From Sorangium cellulosum (lineage in GTDB: Bacteria; Myxococcota_A; Polyangia; Polyangiales; Polyangiaceae): a DNA stretch of 64,000 bases. This document shows positions 20,068-27,949 of the stretch, piece after piece. The first letter of the stretch is position 1. Every line of letters begins with the position of its first letter. Position numbers and translations under genes: made by a program. Under the pieces are notes generated by a model, which had not been told where the DNA came from, ran no database searches, and saw only the letters and a list, made by a program, of their open reading frames with translations. The stretch lies in contig NZ_CP012673.1 of assembly GCF_002950945.1 (NCBI RefSeq), forward strand, positions 13,941,501 to 14,005,500, in the 5' to 3' direction.

Positions 20068-21162
20068 CTACGCCGGCCGCAGGATCTGCCGCACCGACTC
20101 CACGTCGGCGACCCGGTGCAGCACCGGCTGCAGCCCGGCGCCCGGGGCCTCGCCGAAGGCGCCGCTCGCGGCGACCGCGCGGGCGCGCGGGCCGTCGAGC
20201 ACGAGGAACACGTCGCGCAGCCCGCCGGCGCCGGGCGCGTCGATGACGTCGACGATGCGCGAGCGGTCGAGGTGCAGCTCCTCGTCGCCCCGCTGGATGA
20301 GCACGCGCCGGTCCGTGATCAGGTACCGCGTCCGCGCCGCGAGCCGCGCGGGGCGCACCACCGACACGTAGAGCATCGCCGCCCCGGCCGCGATGAGCAG
20401 CACGATCGTGAGCGACAGCGACGCGACGAGCGCCACGAAGGACACGCTCTCCGGATCCATGCCCGCCGCGGTCACGATGCGCAGGCTGCGCACCGCGTGC
20501 ACCGCCGTGACCACCGCGAAGCAGCCGAGGAACAGGCCGATCGCCACGGAGCCGACGCCGCGCAGCCCGGTCGGGAGCCACTTGTGCCAGCCGTCGGCCG
20601 GGTGCGCCGACCAGAGCACCCGCTCGCCCTCGTCGAGGCGCTGCGAGAGCAGCCGGTGGCCGTCGCCCGCAGGCGTGGACGGCACGACGCCCCGCAGGAT
20701 CGCCCAGAGGCGATCCGGGGCCACCACGCCGGGGAGCACGATCGACAGCCGCCGGCGGAGCGCGCCGGTCGGCACCGCCCGCACGAGCTCGAGATCGCCG
20801 ACGCCCGGGTGCTTCGGGTGCCAGTGGATGCGCGCGTAGCTGATCGACCGCCGCTCGATGGAGCGCCGGAGCTTCCCGCGCTGCACCACGATGTGCCGGT
20901 CGGTGAGCAGGTACTCGAGCTCCGAGCGCCACCAGCGGGGCAGGTAGCTGAACGCCACCGCGAGCGTCGCCATCCACGCCGCGAAGGCGAGCAGCTGGGT
21001 CGGCGAGGAGCCGAGCGCCTTGCTGACCACCACGGCGGAGGCGGTGCTGATCGCGGACGTCACCCCGCAGACCGCCGCGCTCACGGAGTGGACGAGCGGC
21101 GTCGCGACCACCTTCGGACGCCCCGACCACAGCACCGGCTCATTGAACACCGAGTCGCGCAT
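20068..21162 (-). CDS. membrane protein with two bacterial PH (bPH2-like) domains
   Basis: 364 residues from ATG 21162. Two similar units, each with membrane helices then a PH-like beta domain. Unit one has helices at about 22-70 and LEYLLTDRHIVVQRG; unit two has helices at about 215-275 and TRYLITDRRVLIQRG. The repeated Y-L-(L/I)-T-D-R-x-(V/I) signature is the bPH2/DUF304 hallmark. A SGRP motif (VLWSGRP) near the N-terminus is echoed by VLWSAHP before unit two. This suggests internal duplication of an ancestral helix-PH protein. The family is thought to be envelope-associated; function is unknown. Confidence 0.8.
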   Translation of the reverse strand: MRDSVFNEPVLWSGRPKVVATPLVHSVSAAVCGVTSAISTASAVVVSKALGSSPTQLLAFAAWMATLAVAFSYLPRWWRSELEYLLTDRHIVVQRGKLRRSIERRSISYARIHWHPKHPGVGDLELVRAVPTGALRRRLSIVLPGVVAPDRLWAILRGVVPSTPAGDGHRLLSQRLDEGERVLWSAHPADGWHKWLPTGLRGVGSVAIGLFLGCFAVVTAVHAVRSLRIVTAAGMDPESVSFVALVASLSLTIVLLIAAGAAMLYVSVVRPARLAARTRYLITDRRVLIQRGDEELHLDRSRIVDVIDAPGAGGLRDVFLVLDGPRARAVAASGAFGEAPGAGLQPVLHRVADVESVRQILRPA

Positions 21163-21333
21163 CTCCACGGATCTCCGTTCGGGGTGAGCTGGACCGGGGC
21201 CGCCCCCGCACACGAGGACGGCCCAAGCTAAAGTGTACCTGCAGAGCGCGATCGTAAAGGGGCCTCCGATCCGCCTCGCTCTTGGACGGAAGCCCGACCG
21301 GCACGATGCGGTGGGCGCCTTGCGGCGGGCACC

Positions 21334-22368
21334 TCAGCGCCGCTGCGGCGCCGCGGGCGCCGCCTTGCGCAGCCGCTTCACCGTCTGCTCCCGTTCCCGC
21401 TCGCACTGCGCGCGCCGCGCCTTCGCCAGCGGCAGCCAGTGGTCGCTGGGCGGGGCCTGCGCGATGTACGACTCCCACGCCGCCACGGCCTGCAGGTACG
21501 ACTCGGCGCGCGCGGAGCCGAGCTCGGCGGCGCGCGCCGCGGTCCAGTGGCCGAGCGCGGTGTACCAGGCCTCGTCGTACGGCGGCACGTAGAACCAGCC
21601 CGAGCCGCGGATCTGCTGGTCCGTCCGGTCGTAGGTCCTCGCGAGCCGGACGTGCTCGAGGGCGCCCTCCAGATCGCCCGAGCGGTCGAGCGCCACGGCG
21701 AGGCCCCAGAGCGTCGTCACGCCGTACCGGAACATGTCGAGCGACCCGAGCGTGGCGAGCGCGGTCCGGTACCCCTCGACCGCGGCGGTGATGTCGCCGA
21801 GCACCATGAACGCCTCGGCCTGGTTGGCCAGGAGGAGCGCCCGCGAGGACGTGTGGGGCTCGAGCGCGAGCGCCTCGTCGTACGCCTTGATCTCGTCCTG
21901 GTACCTGCCGAGCCGCGCATAGGCGACCGCGAGCGCGTGCCACGCCGCGGCCCGGGCGGGCGCGGGCGGGTCCGTGCGCAGGAGCGCCTCGAGCGCCGCG
22001 GCGGCGCCCTGCACGTCGCCGAGGTCCTCGAGGATCGAGGCGTAACGGAGCCGCACCGCGTAGTCGCGCGAGGTCGCGGCGCCGGCGCGCTCGTAGAGGG
22101 CGCGCGCCTCGCGCAGCCAGAGCGGGCCGATCTCCTCGACCCGCTCGAGCAGCGGCGAGCGCCGGAGCCGCTCGTAGCGGACGAGGAGCCCGTCGGCCTG
22201 GGAGAGCAGCGCCGCGCGCTCGTCGGCCTGCGGATCCAGCGCGCGGGCCCAGACCGTCGGCGCCGCGGCGCTCGTGGCGGGCGCGGCGCTCGCGGAGATC
22301 GCCGCGAGCGCCGCGAGCGCCGCGGCGCCGAGCGGCCGGGGGATCCAGGGCGATCGCCGGCGGCTCAT
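21334..22368 (-). CDS. exported TPR-repeat protein
   Basis: 344 residues from ATG 22368, which overlaps the TGA of the upstream gene by 4 bases. A signal peptide (about 1-34, ending ASAAPA) is followed by TPR-like helix pairs at about 55-260: RLRYASILEDLGDVQGAAAA, AWHALAVAYARLGRYQDEI, LLANQAEAFMVLGDITAAV and LWGLAVALDRSGDLEGALE. The tail is basic (KAARRAQC-like, then KRLRKAAPAAPQRR). It probably acts as a periplasmic scaffold together with the coupled upstream TPR protein. No enzyme domain is visible. Confidence 0.75.
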   Translation of the reverse strand: MSRRRSPWIPRPLGAAALAALAAISASAAPATSAAAPTVWARALDPQADERAALLSQADGLLVRYERLRRSPLLERVEEIGPLWLREARALYERAGAATSRDYAVRLRYASILEDLGDVQGAAAALEALLRTDPPAPARAAAWHALAVAYARLGRYQDEIKAYDEALALEPHTSSRALLLANQAEAFMVLGDITAAVEGYRTALATLGSLDMFRYGVTTLWGLAVALDRSGDLEGALEHVRLARTYDRTDQQIRGSGWFYVPPYDEAWYTALGHWTAARAAELGSARAESYLQAVAAWESYIAQAPPSDHWLPLAKARRAQCEREREQTVKRLRKAAPAAPQRR

Positions 22369-23567
22369 CGCCCACCTCCGGCCCGCGGCCCGGCCGGCGG
22401 CGCGCTGGTAGAGGGCGCGCGCTCGCGCGGGCCGCGGCCGGCCGCGCCCGGGCCCGCGGCGCGCCCGCCGCCGCCGACCTTCCGCAGGGCGTCGAGGCGC
22501 GCGCGCGCCGACGCGGCCCAGGGGCCCCGGCCGCCGGCGCCCGACAGGTAGGCCTCCCATCGCTCGATCGCGGCGGCCGCCGCGGTCCGCTCCAGCGCGA
22601 GCGCCTCCAGGGCGAGCCGGTCGTCCGGGGAGGCGAGGTAGTCGACGGTGCGCAGGCGCGCCGCCGCGCCGGCGGCGTCGTCGGCCGCGTGCTCGCGCGC
22701 CGCCGCGCCGGCGTGGGCGTCGATCGCGCGCGCCGCCCCCGCCTCCACCGCGGCGGCCGCGCCCTCGAGGGCGGCGTCGGCCTGCGCCCGGTCGCCGGCG
22801 CGGTCCAGCGCGAGCGCGAGCGACAGCGTCACGTCGCGGGCGAGCTGCGTCTGCGCGCGGTGTCGCGCCTCGCGCAGGTAGGCGATCGCCTCGTCGAGCC
22901 CGGCGCCCGCGCCCTCGGCGGGCGGCGAGGCCGGGGTGGAGCCCGCGGGCGGCGGGGCAGAGGCGGCGCCCGCGGGCGGCGAGGCCGGGGCGCCGCCGGC
23001 GGCGGCCATCGACAGGTGCGCCGCCTCCAGCAGCACGAGCGCGCGCTGGTCCGCGGTGGCCAGGAGGTCGATCCGCGGGACGAGCGCGCGGTAGATCGCG
23101 ATCGCCTCGCCGCGCTGGCCGGTCCGCGCGAGCGTCCGGGCGAGGTCGTGCAAGGTGTGCGGGTCCTCGACGCTGCGGGGGTCGATCTGCCGCGCTCGCG
23201 CGAAGGCGCGCGCGGCGTCCTCGGGCGAGCCGAGCGCCAGGGCGGCGCGCGCGAGCAGGACCTGGGGCGCGGCGTGGCCCGGGAGGAGCTGATCGGCCTG
23301 GCGCGCCGCCTCGCGCGCCGCCTCGGCGCTGCCGCCGAGCTGAGCCTGGCCGCGCGCGAGCAGGTCGCAGTAGCGCGGGAGATCCGGCGAGCGCGCGCGC
23401 TCCCACACGCTCGGCCCCCGGGCGATCGCCCGGCTCGACCTCGCCGAGCACTCGGGGGGCCGCCCCGCGGCGGCCGCGGCGGCGACGAGGTCGCCACTGC
23501 CCTGTCCGCCGTGTGCGGCGAGCGGGATGGCGAGGAGGGCGGGGAGCAGCAGCGCGCCGAGGTGCAC
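22365..23567 (-). CDS. exported TPR-repeat protein with Ala/Pro-rich regions
   Basis: 400 residues. A signal peptide (LLLPALLAIPLAAHG) precedes TPR-like repeats, for example PQVLLARAALALGSPEDAA and LHDLARTLARTGQRGEAIA. A Pro/Ala/Ser low-complexity insert (about 190-225) and a Gly/Pro/Arg-rich tail follow. It is the first gene of a two-gene unit, joined by an ATGA overlap to the TPR gene at 21334; both probably belong to one assembly. It is divergent from the 23758 gene. The low-complexity parts make homology weak and the function is unknown. Confidence 0.7.
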   Translation of the reverse strand: MHLGALLLPALLAIPLAAHGGQGSGDLVAAAAAAGRPPECSARSSRAIARGPSVWERARSPDLPRYCDLLARGQAQLGGSAEAAREAARQADQLLPGHAAPQVLLARAALALGSPEDAARAFARARQIDPRSVEDPHTLHDLARTLARTGQRGEAIAIYRALVPRIDLLATADQRALVLLEAAHLSMAAAGGAPASPPAGAASAPPPAGSTPASPPAEGAGAGLDEAIAYLREARHRAQTQLARDVTLSLALALDRAGDRAQADAALEGAAAAVEAGAARAIDAHAGAAAREHAADDAAGAAARLRTVDYLASPDDRLALEALALERTAAAAAIERWEAYLSGAGGRGPWAASARARLDALRKVGGGGRAAGPGAAGRGPRERAPSTSAPPAGPRAGGGR

Positions 23568-23634
23568 GCGGTGAGTGTACCAGCGCCGCGCTCCCGAGGC
23601 TCCCGCAGGCCGGGGGCGCCGCGCTGCGATCCGG

Positions 23635-23664
23635 TTGATCGGGCGGGCGATGCTCCGTTATGGT
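23635..23664 (+). promoter_or_regulatory. sigma70-type promoter TTGATC - 18 - TATGGT
   Basis: TTGATC at 23635-23640 and TATGGT at 23659-23664 with an 18-base spacer. The predicted transcript would have a leader of about 85-90 bases before ATG 23758, which carries its own GAGGAGG Shine-Dalgarno. Confidence 0.5.
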
Positions 23665-23757
23665 GCCCGAGGTGACAGCGCCGACGGGGGGCGTTCGCGG
23701 GCCGTAGTGCGCCGGACTCCGCAGCCTTCCTGCCTCGTGGCGAGGAGGATCGACATC

Positions 23758-24426
23758 ATGGGCGAGGTGATTCGCAAGGACGCGCCAGCGGACGACATCA
23801 TCGGTGACGTGCGCGCGACGCTCCACACCGCTTCGACGAAGGGCGGGTCCCTGCGGGAGCTCGCGGAGCAGCGGCTCGTGCCCGTGCTGACGCTCTTCGA
23901 CGGCGTCGAGGCCCAGCGCAACGCCGCGCGCGCCGAGGCGGAGCCGCTGCTCGCCAAGGTCGAGGCCGAGTCCGCGCGCGCCGACGACGCGCTCGCCAAG
24001 GTGGCCGACGACGTCTGGAACGCCGTCGGGCGCCCCACCGCCGACCCCGCGCTGTCCATCCTGTTCCCCGGCGGGATGGCGTACTTCGCGGACCACGAGG
24101 ACGGCGACCTCACGGGGCAGCCGGACCGACTGGAGGTGCTCGCGCAGCTGCTCGGCTCGGGGATCCATCCGAAGCTCAGCCTGGACAAGGCGCAGGCGGC
24201 GGCGGCCGAGGTGAAGTCGGCCGCCGCGGCGCTGCGCTCGACCGTCGAGGCGACGCGGCTCCCGCTGGAGCGGCTGAGCGTGCTCGATCGCATCCGCGCG
24301 GCGGTGGCGAAGAGCGCGCACATCGAGCTGGTCCACCTGAAGCGCCTCTACAAGGCGGCCGGCTTCAGCGAGGCGGAGATCCACGCCGTCATCCCGGATC
24401 GCGGGCGCGCGCGGCGGCGGCTGTAA
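23758..24426 (+). CDS. helical protein of unknown function
   Basis: 222 residues. ATG 23758 has CGAGGAGG at an ideal distance. The product is almost wholly helical and charged, with no signal peptide or membrane segment. One less helical stretch (about 95-125, LSILFPGGMAYFADHEDGD) may form a conserved core; the C-terminal part (LVHLKRLYKAAGFSEAEIHA) looks like a small helical hairpin. It reads as a cytosolic structural or DNA-associated protein, but that is a guess from composition only. It is convergent with the DUF4142 gene 30 bases away. Confidence 0.65.
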   Translation: MGEVIRKDAPADDIIGDVRATLHTASTKGGSLRELAEQRLVPVLTLFDGVEAQRNAARAEAEPLLAKVEAESARADDALAKVADDVWNAVGRPTADPALSILFPGGMAYFADHEDGDLTGQPDRLEVLAQLLGSGIHPKLSLDKAQAAAAEVKSAAAALRSTVEATRLPLERLSVLDRIRAAVAKSAHIELVHLKRLYKAAGFSEAEIHAVIPDRGRARRRL

Positions 24427-24456
24427 GCTGCCGGTCCGCCCGCGCGCGCCGGCGGC

Positions 24457-25293
24457 TCACGGGCGGTAGCCAGGATAGCCAGGATAGGGAGAGTACGGGT
24501 ACGGCGCCGGGCTGTACGGCGTGCCGCGGCCGTAATAACCGTAATACGGCGACCCGTACGGAGAGTACGGCGCGGTGCCCCCGTACCCGTAATACGATGA
24601 GCCAGGCGGGGAGTACGGCGCGCCCGGCAGATACCCGGGAGAGAAGTATCCTGAAGGATGACGAGACTCCGGCACGTAGCGGGTGTCGACGAGCGACAGG
24701 AGCGATGTCGCGAACGCGAGGTGCTGCGACGCGGTCGACCGGATGTCCGGAACGAGGTGAGAGATCCCGGGCTGGAGCTCGGGCCCGACGACGGCGAGCT
24801 GCTCCTGGATCTCGCCCAGGAACTCGCGGTGCAGCTGGATCTGGAGGTTGATGTACGTCCAGTCGAAGTCGTCCCCCGTCAGCCCTTCGAGGCGCAGCTT
24901 GTCCTGCGCCGCCTGCTCGATCAGCGCCAGGCTGATCGGGTTATCCAGCGGCGTCATGCCGAGCTGGGCGAGCGTGGCCCCGAGCAGCTGGCTCGCGGCG
25001 GTGTGGTGATCGAGCATCGTCTGGGCGAACTCGCGGACGTACTGGTCCGTCGCGCGGGTCAGGGCGATCTGCGCCTCCATGATCTCGAGCGTGTGGAACG
25101 CGGCGAGCACGGCGGCGAGCTCCGGGCTCGCCAGCGTGAACGCCTGCGCGGCGGAGTCGACCGCCTCTTCCGGAACGTCCCTGTCCCCCGCCGGCGGGTC
25201 GCCGCCGTCCGCCGCGATGGAGCAGGCGCCGGCCCCGCCCACCCAGAGAGCTGCCAACCATGCAAAACGAAGAGAATCCACTCGAATACTCAT
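24457..25293 (-). CDS. DUF4142 lipoprotein with Tyr/Pro/Gly-rich C-terminal tail
   Basis: 278 residues from ATG 25293. A lipobox (GGAGAC, Cys about 24) leads to an acidic spacer and then a ferritin-like DUF4142 four-helix region (about 55-190) with HTLEIMEAQIAL, REFAQTMLDHHTAASQLL and LHREFLGEIQEQL; the HH pair and the other His residues sit where the family keeps them. After RYVPESRHPS the last 60-65 residues become a low-complexity tail of PYSPxGSxYYGYGG-like repeats ending PYSPYPGYPGYRP. Aromatic repeats of this kind can be adhesive or phase-separating; that is inference. The location is the cell envelope. DUF4142 proteins have no firmly established function. Confidence 0.8.
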   Translation of the reverse strand: MSIRVDSLRFAWLAALWVGGAGACSIAADGGDPPAGDRDVPEEAVDSAAQAFTLASPELAAVLAAFHTLEIMEAQIALTRATDQYVREFAQTMLDHHTAASQLLGATLAQLGMTPLDNPISLALIEQAAQDKLRLEGLTGDDFDWTYINLQIQLHREFLGEIQEQLAVVGPELQPGISHLVPDIRSTASQHLAFATSLLSLVDTRYVPESRHPSGYFSPGYLPGAPYSPPGSSYYGYGGTAPYSPYGSPYYGYYGRGTPYSPAPYPYSPYPGYPGYRP

Positions 25294-25647
25294 AATCCCC
25301 CCATGTCGATGACGGAAGCGGGTCCGGCGCAGGAGCGCTCGGCGGTGATGCCTGGCCCGCCCCGTCACCTATCTTGAACCAGCGCCGGGAGACGCAAGCC
25401 GCGAGCGCATCAAAGTTTTGAGGTCCATAAGCGCCCAGGATCAGCGGAAACCTACGCGAAGCGCGACGGCCCCCCGCGGAGCTGCCACACCGCCGCGTCG
25501 ATGAACGGAATTCAAACGTCGAGCGCGTCGAGCGCGTCGAGCGTGTGTCGAACGTGGAGAGTCGCCCGGCGCCGCCGGCCAAGGCGAGCGGCGCTGTCGT
25601 AGGATCGACGCGCGGGTGCGCCTGCGCTCGGCGCGCCCGGACGGGAC
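25294..25647. other. 354-base gap containing a 9-base tandem repeat
   Basis: CGTCGAGCG occurs three times in a row at 25517-25543, followed by a decayed partial copy. The part next to 25294 holds the promoter region of the DUF4142 lipoprotein, but no clear hexamers were found. No gene is supported. Confidence 0.5.
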
Positions 25648-26478
25648 TCAGCCCGCGTGCGGAGAGTACGCGCCAGGAGGCGCGGTCTTCGCCGGCTTCC
25701 GGGCCACGACGCCGACGGTGCCGTAGTAAATGCCCCACGCCCTCGGATCGGCCGCGAAGCGGGCATAACCGGCGAGATCTCCCTCGCTGATGAGCCCGGT
25801 CGCGAGGTACTTGTCGCGGAGCTGGACGGCCGACAGACTCATGATCTCGGCGAGCGGGTGGCCTCCCTGGCACAGCGGGACCTCGTTCTCGACGAGCTCG
25901 ATGGCGAGCCCTCGCGCGGTCAGCATCGCGGGCAGGCGCAGGCCGAGCCCCGGATCCTTGCCGCCCGCCTCGAACATGGCGACCACCGACCGATTGACCC
26001 GCTCGAAGGCCTCGATATCCGCGCCGGACGCGCCCTTGGCCGCGGTGAAGTCCGGCTCCTCGACGACGAGGCGGCCGCCGGGCTTCAGCGCGGCCAGCAT
26101 GACGTCGAGCAGCGCCTCGTAATCCGGGGTGTGGACGAGCACGTAGCGCGCGTGCACCACGTCGAACCGAGCCGCGTGGAGATCGAGCTCTCGGATGTCG
26201 CCCTCGATGATCCGGACGCCCGGCAGCAGCGAGGCGTCCAGGAACCCGGCGTCGCGATCGATCGCGACGACCTCGCCCTCGCGGCCCACGCGCTCCGCCA
26301 TCCAGGCGGCGATCGAGCCGGCGCCCGCGCCCACCTCGAGGCAACTCCAGCCCGGACCCATCCCGGACTCCTTGAGCAGGTGCCTGCTCGCAGGATCGGC
26401 GGCGTCCTCGATCCGTCTCAGGCGCTCCAGCTCGCGCTCACGCTCGGCACCCGCAAATGTGTACGCGCTGTCTCCCAT
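25648..26478 (-). CDS. class I SAM-dependent methyltransferase
   Basis: 276 residues from ATG 26478. The nucleotide-binding motif I is CLEVGAGAGSIAAWMAE at about 46-62, followed by the acidic loop VVAIDRDAGFL and motif IV-like RFDVVHARYVLVH. LKPGGRLVVEEPDF gives the post-motif strand. The start at 26478 places the conserved Y-T-F segment at the N-terminus, as in relatives, and TATTAT lies six bases upstream; ATG 26496 is an in-frame alternative. It transfers a methyl group to an unidentified small molecule or protein. It is monocistronic as far as visible. Confidence 0.85.
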   Translation of the reverse strand: MGDSAYTFAGAERERELERLRRIEDAADPASRHLLKESGMGPGWSCLEVGAGAGSIAAWMAERVGREGEVVAIDRDAGFLDASLLPGVRIIEGDIRELDLHAARFDVVHARYVLVHTPDYEALLDVMLAALKPGGRLVVEEPDFTAAKGASGADIEAFERVNRSVVAMFEAGGKDPGLGLRLPAMLTARGLAIELVENEVPLCQGGHPLAEIMSLSAVQLRDKYLATGLISEGDLAGYARFAADPRAWGIYYGTVGVVARKPAKTAPPGAYSPHAG

Positions 26479-26484
26479 AAGAAC

Positions 26485-26490
26485 ATAATA
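26485..26490 (-). promoter_or_regulatory. -10-like box TATTAT, 6 bases before the methyltransferase start
   Basis: On the minus strand TATTAT is followed by GTTCTT and then ATG 26478. This near-consensus -10 lies inside the longer possible reading frame, so it argues for the shorter protein and a leaderless transcript. Confidence 0.4.
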
Positions 26491-26658
26491 GTCCATTCCA
26501 CAGGCGAAGACGTGAACTTCGCCATGTGTTGTGATCGCGGTGACATCCCGTCGGCGGTGGGTGCGTGGGAGTACAGGGGACGATGTACATCGCCAATCGG
26601 GAGATTGATGAGGTGACGCTGCCGGGCGCTCCGGCGCTCCCGCCCTGGCCGCCCGCGG

Positions 26659-27771
26659 TCACGCGCCGTGGGGCGCGGCGCGCGGCCGGAGGCGCGGGTC
26701 GCGGAGGACCTGGTCGGTCTCCTCGACGAGGGTCCGGAGCAGCTCGGCCGCGGGCAGCCGGCGCGCCGAGGCGGCGTTCTGGCCGGCCCAGAGGGCGAGC
26801 AGCTCGGCCTTGCCGGCGGCCCCGGCGGCGCGGCGCAGCGGCGACGTGAGCCAGTTCTGCGCGGGGTAGGGGAGGACCTCGTCGAGGTGATCGGCGAGGG
26901 CGAGCATGAGCTCGTTCTCGATGCCTCGCGCATGGCGCCCGGAGAACACCCGGGTCAGCCGGGTCAACCGCGCTCGCGGGGTCCCGAGGAGCTCCTTGTG
27001 GACCTCCGGCGCGCCGGACTCCGGCGTCGCCAGGAACGCCGAGCCGATCTGGACGCCCTCGGCGCCGAGGGCGAGCGCCGCCGCGATGCCCTTGCCATCG
27101 GCGATGCCGCCGGCGGCGACGACCGGGACGCCCACCGCGACCGCGACCTGGGGCACGAGCGACATGGTGCCGACCAGCGACGCCTCGACGGGCCGGAGGA
27201 AAGAGCTGCGGTGGCCGCCGGCGTCGCTCCCGGAGGCGACGACGACATCGACGCCGGCGTCCGCGAGCGCCACCGCCTCGTCGACCGTGGTCGCGGTGCC
27301 GAGCGTCTTGATGCCGCGCGCCCTGGCCGCCGCGAGGATCGCGCGGTCCGGCACGCCCATGACGAAGCTGAAGGCGGGGGGGCGGGCCTCGAGCAGCGCC
27401 TCCGCCTGCGCCTCGAAGCGCTGGGCGAACCGCTCGGGCATCCGCGGCTCGGCGAGGCCGAGCTGCTCGAAGTAGGGGCGGAGGCGCGCCGCGATGCGCG
27501 CGAGCTCGGCCTCCGAGATGAGCGCGTCGTCCTGGCCCGCGATGGGCACCCAGAGGTTGAGCGCGAACGGCCTCGACGTGCGCCCGGCGATGTCCTGCGC
27601 CGTGCGCTTGATGTCCTCCGGCGCGAGGTTCACCGCCCCGAACGAGCCGAGCCCGCCGGCGTTCGAGACGGCCGCCACGAGCGCGGCCGTCGAGTTGCCG
27701 CCGCCGAAGGGGCCCTGGACGATCGGGAGCTCGATGCCAAGCGCGCTGGTAACTCGGGTCTTCGTCCACAT
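26659..27771 (-). CDS. nitronate monooxygenase / 2-nitropropane dioxygenase family flavoprotein
   Basis: 370 residues. An FMN-binding TIM barrel of the NPD/NMO type: LGIELPIVQGPFGGGNS, AAVSNAGGLGSFGA, the SGSDAGGHRSSF motif containing the conserved His, VVAAGGIADGKGIAAALALG and VQIGSAFLATPES, which bind the flavin phosphate. Nitronate monooxygenases oxidise alkyl nitronates to carbonyl compounds and nitrite; members of this family also act on other substrates, so the natural substrate is uncertain. ATG 27771 has GAGGAG upstream. A gap of about 180 bases with hairpin repeats separates it from the PAS-STAS gene upstream. Confidence 0.9.
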   Translation of the reverse strand: MWTKTRVTSALGIELPIVQGPFGGGNSTAALVAAVSNAGGLGSFGAVNLAPEDIKRTAQDIAGRTSRPFALNLWVPIAGQDDALISEAELARIAARLRPYFEQLGLAEPRMPERFAQRFEAQAEALLEARPPAFSFVMGVPDRAILAAARARGIKTLGTATTVDEAVALADAGVDVVVASGSDAGGHRSSFLRPVEASLVGTMSLVPQVAVAVGVPVVAAGGIADGKGIAAALALGAEGVQIGSAFLATPESGAPEVHKELLGTPRARLTRLTRVFSGRHARGIENELMLALADHLDEVLPYPAQNWLTSPLRRAAGAAGKAELLALWAGQNAASARRLPAAELLRTLVEETDQVLRDPRLRPRAAPHGA

Positions 27772-27862
27772 ACCATATCTCCTCTGCGGGCCGCGCGGCG
27801 AGGCGCTTTCGCCCCGTCGCGCGGGATCACGCCGCCCGGTCTCTCGAGAGAATCCAGGGCGC

Positions 27863-27939
27863 CACGGAGGGCAGAGAGGGGTTATTCCTCCTCTCTGGAG
27901 CCTCCGTGATTCCGTGGTTCCATTGTCTTTACCACGGAA
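27863..27939. repeat. two adjacent imperfect inverted repeats
   Basis: Hairpin one: CACGGAGG plus CAGAGAGG (27863-27870, 27872-27879) pair with CCTCTCTG plus CCTCCGTG (27890-27897, 27901-27908), 16 bp with a small internal loop. Hairpin two: TTCCGTGGT (27910-27918) pairs with ACCACGGAA (27931-27939), 12-base loop. They lie just behind the stop of the PAS-STAS gene, so they may end its transcript, but there is no U-tract. The CACGGAGG/CAGAGAGG wording resembles common intergenic repeats in environmental bacteria. Confidence 0.65.
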
Positions 27940-27949
27940 CCCGGGGCGC

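Noticed and set aside
26479..26496. upstream ATG of the methyltransferase
   Set aside because: It would include the TATTAT box in the coding region and adds residues before the conserved N-terminus.
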